NCBI GenBank assembly: GCA_021737565.1
Contig: JAIPDS010000013.1
Span: 1 to 41,313, forward strand
From: Desulfobacteraceae bacterium
GTDB taxonomy: Bacteria; Desulfobacterota; Desulfobacteria; Desulfobacterales; Desulfosalsimonadaceae
DNA: 41,313 nt
Direction of reading: 5' to 3'
The notes beneath the pieces were generated by a model. That model did no database searches, was not told the DNA's origin, and worked only from the letters and a program-made list of their open reading frames with translations. The position numbers were made by a program, and so were the translations under genes. This document shows positions 18,722-25,517 of the stretch, piece after piece. Positions within the stretch are counted from its first letter, which is position 1. Each line of letters starts with the position of its first letter.

Positions 18722-20165
18722 GCTTCCAGATCGTACCTTCCGGCCGGTCTTCCAGAACAATATTGTATTGGCCCAGTTCGTCACGGATTGCGTCCGCCCT
18801 GGCAAAATCCTTTGTCTTGCGCGCCTCGGCCCGTTCCCGTATTTTTTCCTCGATCCAGTCCCTGTCAATTCCGCCTGATTCGAGCACAGCCTCCTTTCGC
18901 TTTTCAAAATAGCGATGCGGGGTCTCGGCCATTATTCCGAGCACATTGCCTGTTTTAAGCAAATCGGCAATCCGGCTTGTCTCCAGCGAATCGCGCATCA
19001 CCCCGGACAGGCCTTTTTCATCTATTGCACGGTTTAAAATGCGCACAGCTTCAAACAGGATTCCGATACCCCTTGCCGTATTGAAATCATCATCCATTGC
19101 TTCGCAGAACCTGTTCCACAAGACCCCGCCGTTGTTATCCGGTCCGTATTTTTCAAATTCAGGCGGCCATTTACCAATATGTTCCTCTATTCGCAAAAGA
19201 GGCCCGTAAATCTTGTCAAGCCCCGAGGCCGCCTCATGCATTGCCTGCTCCGTGTAATCAAGCGGGGAGCGGTAATGATTTGAAAACAGAAAAAGACGCA
19301 GTGCCTCGGGATGCCAGGTATTTACTATATCATTTATCATCAGGAAATTGCCGAGGGACTTTGACATCTTTTCATGGTTAATATTGATAAAGCCGTTGTG
19401 TATCCAGTATCTCACAAAAGGCTTGCCAAAGGCCGCCTCTGACTGGGCGATTTCATTTTCGTGATGAGGGAATATAAGATCTTTTCCCCCACCGTGTATA
19501 TCAAAGGTTTCCCCGAGGTATTTTGCGCTCATGGCAGAGCACTCGATGTGCCACCCCGGCCTGCCTTTGCCCCAGGGACTGTCCCAGGCCGGCTCGCCGG
19601 GTTTGGAGGCTTTCCACAAAACAAAGTCAAAGGGATTTTCCTTGCGCTGATCCACTTCAACCCTGGCTCCTGCCTCCATGTCCTCGAGCTTTCTTCCGGA
19701 AAGCTTGCCGTATTCAGGCCATTTTTCAACAGAGAAAAAAACGTCGCCGTCCCTGTGATAGGCAAATCCCTTTTCCTCCAGTATTCTCACTATACGGATA
19801 ATATGTGAAATATGGGCTGTTGCAAGCGGCTCCAGATCCGGCGAACACATATTTAAGACGGCCATGTCCTGGCGGAATTCTTTTATGTATTTTTTTGCCA
19901 CCGCTTCCGGGCTCATGGCCAGGGTATTTGCCCGGTTAATTATCTTGTCGTCAACATCGGTAAAATTGCGCACGTAAAAAACGTCATAGCCGCGCGCCCT
20001 CAGATACCTGTATATTACGTCAAACACAACCACGGACCTTGCATGTCCGATATGACAGGAGTCATATACGGTGGGGCCGCACACGTACATCTTTATTTTG
20101 CCGGGTATAAGCGGTTCCAGTGCCTCCTTCTGCCTGGTCAGGGTATTGTATACTCTTATGGTCAT
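18702..20165 (-). CDS. cysS: Cysteinyl-tRNA synthetase
   Basis: 487 residues, class I synthetase. HIGH motif as CHIGHAR (about 36-42) and KMSKS at about 266-270 ([10 protein letters not shown]). The active-site zinc ligands are visible: Cys in CGPTVYD, Cys in HIECSAMS, and His-Glu in HHENEIAQ. The C-terminal DALR-type helical domain ends in a rich Arg/Glu helix and a short EGTIWKHG tail. It charges tRNA-Cys in the cytosol. It is preceded by ispF by 72 bases and overlaps uvrB; ispF next to cysS is a common bacterial arrangement. The ribosome binding site (GGATG) is weak. Confidence 0.97.
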   Translation of the reverse strand: MTIRVYNTLTRQKEALEPLIPGKIKMYVCGPTVYDSCHIGHARSVVVFDVIYRYLRARGYDVFYVRNFTDVDDKIINRANTLAMSPEAVAKKYIKEFRQDMAVLNMCSPDLEPLATAHISHIIRIVRILEEKGFAYHRDGDVFFSVEKWPEYGKLSGRKLEDMEAGARVEVDQRKENPFDFVLWKASKPGEPAWDSPWGKGRPGWHIECSAMSAKYLGETFDIHGGGKDLIFPHHENEIAQSEAAFGKPFVRYWIHNGFININHEKMSKSLGNFLMINDIVNTWHPEALRLFLFSNHYRSPLDYTEQAMHEAASGLDKIYGPLLRIEEHIGKWPPEFEKYGPDNNGGVLWNRFCEAMDDDFNTARGIGILFEAVRILNRAIDEKGLSGVMRDSLETSRIADLLKTGNVLGIMAETPHRYFEKRKEAVLESGGIDRDWIEEKIRERAEARKTKDFARADAIRDELGQYNIVLEDRPEGTIWKHGDGKT

Positions 20166-20237
20166 TTAAAATTCATCCGGTTTTTCTCAGGTTTCCCGTA
20201 ATCAATTGGATTTATAAAAAATAAGTCAAAAATTATT

Positions 20238-20705
20238 TTATTCAAGAAGTACAACACACATAGCTGCCATGGCCAGGCCCCCGCCTATGTCGCCGAGGCC
20301 TTCGGTGGTGGTTGCCTTTATGTTTACCCGGTTTTTCTCTATTCCAAGACAGCCTGAAATTACATCAGCCATGGCGCCGGTGTAGGGTGAAAGCTTCGGC
20401 TCCTGCGCAAATACCGTTGCATCAATGTTTGCCACGCCGTCAACTTTTCCGGAAACCATCAGCCAGGTTTTTTCAAGCAACACACTACCCGGGGCGTCTT
20501 TCCATGCCGGGTCTGAATCCAGAAAATGCCTCCCAATATCCCCCATGGCCGCGGCACCCAGCAGAGCGTCGCAAAGTGCGTGCATAAGCACGTCAGCGTC
20601 CGAATGGCCGAGAAGACCCTTTTTATAATCTATTTCCACCCCGCCGATTACCAGGGGGCGTCCTGTTACAAGCCTGTGAATATCATAGCCGATGCCTGCA
20701 CGCAT
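20238..20705 (-). CDS. ispF: 2-C-methyl-D-erythritol 2,4-cyclodiphosphate synthase
   Basis: 155 residues from ATG 20705 (family about 157). An upstream in-frame ATG at 20732 has no ribosome binding site, while AAGGACGG lies ten bases before 20705. RAGIGYDIHRL gives the metal-binding Asp and His; LLGHSDADVLMHALCDA holds the third ligand; the C-terminal VNIKATTTEGLG is the CDP-binding signature. It forms the cyclic diphosphate in the MEP pathway for isoprenoids; the active trimer is cytosolic. It is monofunctional, not fused to IspD; ispD is not in the window. It lies between a SWIM protein and cysS. Confidence 0.97.
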   Translation of the reverse strand: MRAGIGYDIHRLVTGRPLVIGGVEIDYKKGLLGHSDADVLMHALCDALLGAAAMGDIGRHFLDSDPAWKDAPGSVLLEKTWLMVSGKVDGVANIDATVFAQEPKLSPYTGAMADVISGCLGIEKNRVNIKATTTEGLGDIGGGLAMAAMCVVLLE

Positions 20706-20756
20706 GCACGAACCGTCCTTATGTAAGCTCATGAAATCAAAGAAGAACCGGCGTCT

Positions 20757-21113
20757 TCAAACGAGGTGAAACCTTTGATCATTGGACGCTGCAACCGGAA
20801 CGGACATATTTTTCTTTAAACAAGCAATATATTCGAGAATTGCGGCTATTGCGTGCTCGCATGCAGATCCGCTCTGGCACGCACATCTGCAGAACAGATC
20901 TCCGTGTTCAAATCCTACGTGCGAGGCAAAAACCTCCTCGGCCCTGACCCAGGCCAGAAGCCCCCCGTCCGGGGTTTTGGCGAGGTTCTCCACAGCGCCC
21001 TTTTTCTGCAGGCTCGTGCCCAGGGTCACCGCTTCGCGGCCCACCCATACGGTCAAATCTCCCCAGGTCAATTCGCGAAAAGGGTCAAGCTCTTTTTTTT
21101 TCTCTTCCACCAT
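20757..21113 (-). CDS. SWIM zinc-finger protein, small
   Basis: 118 residues. C75-x-C77 and C85-x-H87 (FCRCACQ...ACEHAIA) form a SWIM zinc finger (CxCxnCxH), the only recognisable domain. The preceding half (DLTVWVGREAVTLGTSLQKKGAV...GGLLAWVRA) fits the strand-rich region usual before SWIM fingers in SWI2/SNF2-associated proteins. SWIM fingers bind DNA or protein. No helicase partner is adjacent; the gene is 11 bases downstream of the HDAC-family gene and probably co-transcribed with it. The biological role is unknown. Confidence 0.78.
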   Translation of the reverse strand: MVEEKKKELDPFRELTWGDLTVWVGREAVTLGTSLQKKGAVENLAKTPDGGLLAWVRAEEVFASHVGFEHGDLFCRCACQSGSACEHAIAAILEYIACLKKNMSVPVAASNDQRFHLV

Positions 21114-21124
21114 TGATTTTCCAC

Positions 21125-21877
21125 TTAATCCACGGGTTCTGCCATACCGTTTATCAGGGATGAGGCGTTTTTGCCCAGAACAGAATGATTGTACCCGCCC
21201 TCCAGGATGGCAAAGCAGCCGCCGCCAGCTTTTGCCGCCGCCTGCTTTGCCATAAGGCCGATATGGTAGTAATCCGTGGTTGCCAGCAATCCTCCCCAGT
21301 CCTGCATATGATTGTCAAATCCCGCGGATATGCCTATAATATCGCTTCTATTTTCCAAGAGAATACCCTCGACTTCTTCCATGTATTTTTCACGTGAATT
21401 TTTCGCAGGGTTATAAATCCGAACCCAGTCCAATCCGCCCAGGATATTTACAGTACCGTCGCCGAAATGCAAATCAATATCGAGAACCAGGGCGGTCTCG
21501 ATAAGCTTTTCCTGCTTTAGGGCCAGAAGTGCAATGGCCATGTTGTTAAAAAAACAAAATCCCCATGCACTGTCAGCAGAAGCATGATGTCCCGGAGGCC
21601 GGATAAGGCCGAATGCAGGCTCTTTTAAGCCGGTTCGGGCGCTAAGGATTGCGCCGCCTGCGGCCAGGGCCGAAATATCATATAAACCCTGGTTTTTTAT
21701 TGTTCGGATATGCGCATCCGTATGGGCAAGCCTTATCTGTTCTTCTGGGGCCTCCTCTGGTTGAACGATCTCTGCATGCGAGGGAAGGGCATCTGCTATG
21801 GCTTCAATCCTTCCCGGGGCCGAGGCGGGATCAGAACTGTATACACGGTAAAAATATTCGTCAAAAATTACCTTCAT
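21125..21877 (-). CDS. Histone deacetylase family (AcuC/APAH-like) amidohydrolase
   Basis: 250 residues from ATG 21877; a GTG two codons earlier overlaps the AGAGGTGG ribosome binding site and is unlikely. Zinc site DIDLHFGDGT (Asp, His) and Asp in ISAGFDNH, catalytic pair RPPGHHA, and the transition-state Tyr in LEGGYN are all present, so it should be active. Prokaryotic members deacetylate acetyl-lysine proteins (AcuC on acetyl-CoA synthetase), acetylpolyamines or other acylamides; the substrate cannot be read from sequence. It is shorter than AcuC (about 380 residues), closer to compact polyamine-type members. First gene of the run to SWIM-ispF-cysS-uvrBC. Confidence 0.9.
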   Translation of the reverse strand: MKVIFDEYFYRVYSSDPASAPGRIEAIADALPSHAEIVQPEEAPEEQIRLAHTDAHIRTIKNQGLYDISALAAGGAILSARTGLKEPAFGLIRPPGHHASADSAWGFCFFNNMAIALLALKQEKLIETALVLDIDLHFGDGTVNILGGLDWVRIYNPAKNSREKYMEEVEGILLENRSDIIGISAGFDNHMQDWGGLLATTDYYHIGLMAKQAAAKAGGGCFAILEGGYNHSVLGKNASSLINGMAEPVD

Positions 21878-21959
21878 AACCACCTCTTTTTTGTTTATCA
21901 GGGCGAACAGTTCTTATTTTTCCGCAAAACTTTGTTTTTCGCAAGACAAAACATTTTTG

Positions 21960-22111
21960 ATGGCACCGTAAAAAGTCCAATATCTGCGTTACGCGCAATT
22001 TCTCAGAATTTCACGTACAGCTAAGTACGCTGCATTCTTCGAAATTGCGCAAGCCTTGATCTTGAACTTTTTACGGCGCCATCTAGAATCAGACTTTTTC
22101 AGAGTGCATCA
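21960..22111 (+). repeat. MITE-like dispersed repeat, copy 2
   Basis: Same orientation as copy 1 and about 96% equal in the 119-bp core (21962-22080) by my count. The inverted ends and inner GCGCAATTTC/GAAATTGCGC pair are better preserved here. It lies between the start of the HDAC-family gene and the 3' end of the glycerophosphodiesterase gene; the tail touches the latter's stop region at 22099. Confidence 0.8.
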
Positions 22112-22875
22112 TTTTTATTTCCCAAAATGCCTGCAATGCGGCCGGGATCGTCGGTCATTATAACATCTGCCCCCATATCAACGCCAGCTGAAACATCTGA
22201 GGGGCTGTTGCATGAATAAATTGCCGTGTGCAGGCCTTTTTCGCGGCACTGCCCGGCAAAACCGCGCGTAAGTCTGCGCCTGGGCAGGCAATAGCCCCAG
22301 AGGCTGTTATGATTGAACAAATCTTCATTGGACCTTACCTGCTGCGGTGTTTTGATGTTTAATATATACTTCAGGTATGGGGCAAGCTGCATGATTCTTA
22401 AAATAAGATCTTTATCAAAGGAGAGGATAAAAATTTCATCAAGCAGGTTTTGCGCAACATACTTCCCAATCAGCCTGACTACTTCCCCGCACAGGCTGTC
22501 CTTGTATTCTTCCGGTTCCCGGCGGCCTGATTCTGATTTTAATTCAATCATTAAAATACCTCTGCCCGAATAACTCTCCAGCATAAACTCCAGGGTCATA
22601 ATGCGCTGGGCCGGGAAATTATCTGAAAACAATTTGCCGAAATCAAGGCCGCTTATCTCTGAGAACCGGGTGTCTGCTACAGTGTTTCTTCCGCCCGTGA
22701 CGCGCCTGAGGGTGTTGTCGTGGAAAACCACCGGGACACCGTCTGCGGTCATCTGCACGTCAAACTCTATTCCTTCGACATTATAGGAAAATGCGAGGTC
22801 AAAAGCGGCCCGGGAATTTTCCGGCGCTTCGGCCATGGCACCTCTGTGGGCTATCAGCCAGGGAAATGGACGCAT
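22099..22875 (-). CDS. Glycerophosphodiester phosphodiesterase
   Basis: 258 residues, GDPD family. LIAHRGAMAEAPENSRAAF starts the TIM barrel with the catalytic His-Arg and Glu-Asn. EGIEFDVQMTADGVPVVFHD gives the metal-binding E-x-D and second catalytic His. MIELKSE and MTDDPGR close the active site. No signal peptide, so a cytosolic UgpQ-like enzyme releasing glycerol-3-phosphate from deacylated phospholipid heads. A good promoter (22925-22953) and GGAG binding site precede it. A short (ATGG)n tract lies just beyond the -35 box. The last five codons run into repeat copy 2, giving a KNDAL end that may be repeat-derived. Confidence 0.93.
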   Translation of the reverse strand: MRPFPWLIAHRGAMAEAPENSRAAFDLAFSYNVEGIEFDVQMTADGVPVVFHDNTLRRVTGGRNTVADTRFSEISGLDFGKLFSDNFPAQRIMTLEFMLESYSGRGILMIELKSESGRREPEEYKDSLCGEVVRLIGKYVAQNLLDEIFILSFDKDLILRIMQLAPYLKYILNIKTPQQVRSNEDLFNHNSLWGYCLPRRRLTRGFAGQCREKGLHTAIYSCNSPSDVSAGVDMGADVIMTDDPGRIAGILGNKNDAL

Positions 22876-22924
22876 TTTTTACTCCGGGCTCTGTTTTCAG
22901 ACTTATCTGTCAGTTTAGCTTTTC

Positions 22925-22953
22925 ATAGTAACCAAAAATTCCAATTTTCTCAA
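22925..22953 (-). promoter_or_regulatory. Putative promoter of the glycerophosphodiesterase gene
   Basis: On the minus strand, TTGAGA (22953-22948), a 17-base spacer and TACTAT (22930-22925), about 50 bases before the start codon. The tetranucleotide repeat at 22971-22996 begins 17 bases upstream of the -35 box. Confidence 0.55.
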
Positions 22954-22970
22954 GGCAGAAGGAAGGAAAG

Positions 22971-22996
22971 ATGGATGGATGGATGGATGGATGGAT
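22971..22996. repeat. (ATGG)6.5 simple sequence repeat
   Basis: Six full ATGG units plus AT, preceded by an imperfect GGAA-rich stretch (22959-22969). Perfect tetranucleotide tracts are prone to slipped-strand length change. It is intergenic, upstream of the glycerophosphodiesterase promoter. Confidence 0.9.
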
Positions 22997-23360
22997 CGGC
23001 ACAAACCAGGACTTCACAAAAACGTTGGGAAAAACCGTATAATGGTTTCTTGGATGCTGTCCAAGGCGGGGCAGTCTTTTCGCTCGCTGCATTCGGGCCT
23101 GGCATCTGCACGGCGTGCTTCGCCGCGTCCGGCGAACTCGCGCACTCACGTGCGCTCAAACAAGCGCCGGCCGCTTTGGCTCCGCACGCCGGCATCTGCT
23201 TAACCGGCCCTCATGCAATGCTCCCTCAAAGACCGCCCTGCCTTGTCCGCATGGTCACAGCCTGCGGCATCTAAGTTAACCCAATAGTGGAAATGCAAAA
23301 GCTTAATTTTTAATGCTAAAGGATCCCAAAGAGACTGAAAATAAATCTTCAAGCTTGCAG

Positions 23361-23495
23361 GGATTTGGTCGCGCGGTCCTGCGGGGTGGTTTGTGCACTG
23401 CATTGAGCGGCTTCGGATAAGATTCGGCCCGGCCGAATCCCGAAGACGGTCAGCAGTGAACAAACTGCCCCGCAGGGCCGCCGTGCGAGGATTTT
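23361..23495. repeat. Long imperfect hairpin element downstream of the DUF6125-like gene
   Basis: An imperfect palindrome of about 135 bases. The centre GATTCGGCC-C-GGCCGAATC (23421-23439) is perfect, then CTTCGG/CCGAAG, then ACTGC/GCAGT and GTTTGT/ACAAAC, then CCTGCGGGG (23378-23386) against CCCCGCAGG (23468-23476) and a further CGCG/CG-rich pairing to the ends. It starts 33 bases after the stop of the 248-aa gene on the minus strand. It could be a mobile palindromic element, an RNA-stabilising 3' structure or a terminator without T-run. Confidence 0.65.
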
Positions 23496-23527
23496 CGCGA
23501 GTCGGTTTAAATTTTTGCAGATACTTT

Positions 23528-24274
23528 CTAATCCAGGTAAAACCGCCAGGCGCAGTACCACTCCTCGGGATGCACGTCAGGCGGGCATCCCAGGCATTCG
23601 GTTTTGATGCGCGGATCAATCGCACGTGCAAAATAAGAGTATTCCACCAGCCCGGCGGACTTGCAGGGATAATCGGGAAGATTTCTGCGCTTTCTTGCAG
23701 ACTGTACCCTGCAGTCGTTCATCTGAAAAACAAAGCTGCTCTCACCCTCATCAATTATGGACTGAGTGTTGACATTGGCATACAACCGGAAACCGAGCGC
23801 TTTCTTCAGCCCTTCCAGGCCCGGATTTTCCGGCAAATCAAGCATCCTTGAAATCAGATCCGCCTCAACGGGAGAAAACTGGGCCCAGCTCGAGTCGTTG
23901 CATCTTTTGGCCTCGTTCATGCCGTGGGTGTTTTCCACGGCCTGAAACCATATTCCGTCATTTGCAAGCCAGTTAACGCTTGCAGCCTCAACCAGTTCTT
24001 TAAGTTTTTTTTCAGGCATGTCCGCAAGGGATGCGGGCAGACCGTCTTTTAATTCAAATCCAAGCACTTTTGAAATACGCTTGATCTGTATGCCGGAACT
24101 GGTTTTTACCACCTGGTCAAGAATCTGCATTGCCCTTTTATGACCCATCTGGTGGCGCACTTCTGTAAACCATAAAACATGATGCATGATGGTGCGGTGA
24201 AACAGTCCCGCCAAGTATTGGGCAAGCTCAGGTTTTGACATGTCAGCCGCAGAACGTTTTTCCGGTTCAGACAT
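23528..24274 (-). CDS. DUF6125-like protein of unknown function
   Basis: 248 residues, soluble, mostly helical in the first half. The C-terminal third has a conserved-looking block: CRVQSARKR, LPDYPCKSAGLVEY, IKTECLGCPPDVHP and EWYCAWRF, with several cysteines that could bind metal or a thiol ligand. From memory this resembles family DUF6125, found in anaerobic deltaproteobacteria and related to L-2-amino-thiazoline-4-carboxylate-hydrolase-like proteins; the family name is tentative. It follows the HMG-CoA-lyase-like gene by 60 bases in the same direction and is probably last in the acyl-CoA operon, so an accessory role in that pathway is possible. Confidence 0.7.
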   Translation of the reverse strand: MSEPEKRSAADMSKPELAQYLAGLFHRTIMHHVLWFTEVRHQMGHKRAMQILDQVVKTSSGIQIKRISKVLGFELKDGLPASLADMPEKKLKELVEAASVNWLANDGIWFQAVENTHGMNEAKRCNDSSWAQFSPVEADLISRMLDLPENPGLEGLKKALGFRLYANVNTQSIIDEGESSFVFQMNDCRVQSARKRRNLPDYPCKSAGLVEYSYFARAIDPRIKTECLGCPPDVHPEEWYCAWRFYLD

Positions 24275-24334
24275 ATTCCGCCCTGTTTCCTTTCCTGTTT
24301 TGCCGGGTTTTCAATTTGCCCGGGACACTCGGTT

Positions 24335-25501
24335 TTAAGGCTGATATTTTTCCGGCAGCACGGCCTTTTCGCCCCATTCAGAAGGAACGAGCTGGCCTGT
24401 TTTTTCTCCCTGCTTTTCTTTTAGTTTTGCCAGCCCGGGCCTGGCAAATTCCATGTGCCCCTCCTTCTGGGTGCGGCCGTTTATTACAGCCTCGCTTCTT
24501 AGCCTCTGGCCGGCGGTTTTTTCCATAAGCTGCCCCAGCTTGAGCACCCTGTCAACATCGTATCCGTGCTCTATTCCCATCTCGTCAATCTGTACAAGCA
24601 TATCCTCAAGACAGTTCAAACCCACGTAACGCGGGTCCTTGTAATAATAATCTCCTGTTCCCGGCACCGGGCAGTCGTCCAGAAAATTGGCCGGCTGGCC
24701 GCCCATTCCGCCCAGGGTAGCTTCAAAATTGGTGATTCCTGCCTGAAGGGCCGCCAGAATCGATGCCGAGGCAACACGCTTGGTTTCGTGAAAATGTGCT
24801 AAGTGTAGGTCAGTATTCGGAATTTCATCCAAAATCATTGAAAAATAGCGGTAAACTTCCGGGGCAGAGGCGCTGCCGTCGTGATCCGCATGCTCTATAT
24901 CCGAGGCCCCGATTTCCAGCCATCGCTTTGTGAATTCAACCGCATCCCTAAGCTCTGTTGCACCCGCGATGGGGCTTCCCCATATGGTACTGACAGTGCC
25001 GCACATCTTAATGCCAGCATCTGTACATTTTTTAATGCAGCGCTCAGCCTCCTTCCAGTACATGGGAAGGGTGGTGCCGGAATTTGCAAAATGATGCTCC
25101 TCTTCCGTGGAGACCATCATTAAAACCCGGTCAGGACCTATTCCCTTTTTCTTTAATTCGATTGCCTGGTCCACTGCAGGCTCCCTGATGGTAACGGCTG
25201 TAATGCACACGTCATCAGGGTTTATTCCTCTTTTGGAGCAGCGGCGTTTAAACCTCTCGCCGCGAAGATATCCCAGGACTTCCTCTGCATCGGAAAACTG
25301 CGGCATCAGGTAAGGATTGCCCAGGTTTGTAACCTCGATATTTCTGCACCCGGCAAAAACAAGCTCTTCTGCATAGAATTTTTTTGCCCTGGTGGAAATG
25401 AATTTTTCAAGATGCTGGAATCCGTCTCGAATTGTTATATCACCGATTGTAACTTTTTTCGGCATTCTGGGAAAAACTTTCCAAAAATCGTATTCCGTCA
25501 T
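24335..25501 (-). CDS. HMG-CoA lyase-like DRE-TIM metallolyase lacking the catalytic Cys
   Basis: 388 residues, about 90 longer than typical HMG-CoA lyases. The HMGL/DRE-TIM barrel shows R25-D26 in TIRDGFQ, the metal-binding H236-x-H238 in AHFHET, and an LGGMGGQPANF loop. In true HMG-CoA lyases that loop reads GLGGCPY with a catalytic Cys; here Q269 sits at that place. It may therefore cleave or condense a different acyl-CoA, or use another residue. The extended C-terminus (about 310-388) includes a Lys/Glu-rich tail. It sits 16 bases after the carboxyltransferase gene, with GGGGGA before the ATG. Family is sure; the reaction is not. Confidence 0.82.
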   Translation of the reverse strand: MTEYDFWKVFPRMPKKVTIGDITIRDGFQHLEKFISTRAKKFYAEELVFAGCRNIEVTNLGNPYLMPQFSDAEEVLGYLRGERFKRRCSKRGINPDDVCITAVTIREPAVDQAIELKKKGIGPDRVLMMVSTEEEHHFANSGTTLPMYWKEAERCIKKCTDAGIKMCGTVSTIWGSPIAGATELRDAVEFTKRWLEIGASDIEHADHDGSASAPEVYRYFSMILDEIPNTDLHLAHFHETKRVASASILAALQAGITNFEATLGGMGGQPANFLDDCPVPGTGDYYYKDPRYVGLNCLEDMLVQIDEMGIEHGYDVDRVLKLGQLMEKTAGQRLRSEAVINGRTQKEGHMEFARPGLAKLKEKQGEKTGQLVPSEWGEKAVLPEKYQP

Positions 25502-25517
25502 AAATCCCCCTTTGCGT

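Larger units (their letters stand above)
22876..23527. other. 652-base region without a credible gene
   Basis: Contains the glycerophosphodiesterase promoter, the (ATGG)n tract, and a GC-rich stretch (about 23055-23275) with small perfect hairpins such as TTCGCCG/CGGCGAA and GCGCAC/GTGCGC. A neutral-looking AT-rich part (23276-23360) and the long imperfect hairpin at 23361-23495 follow. Open frames here are repetitive or Arg/Pro/Ala-biased and have no ribosome binding site; I consider none of them genes. The GC-rich stretch may be a decayed repeat element. Confidence 0.55.

Noticed and set aside
18722-18907. N-terminal extension of uvrB by 62 codons
   Set aside because: It lies within cysS, has no family similarity and leaves the well-placed ATGs at 18721/18715 unused.
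22720-23274. A 184-codon plus-strand open frame including the (ATGG)n tract and the GC-rich block
   Set aside because: It starts inside the glycerophosphodiesterase gene on the other strand, translates to repetitive MDGW and low-complexity sequence, and has no ribosome binding site.
23200-23631. A 143-codon minus-strand open frame over the long hairpin
   Set aside because: It overlaps the 3' end of the well-supported 248-aa gene, is Arg/Thr/Ser-biased and crosses the palindrome; more likely chance coding.
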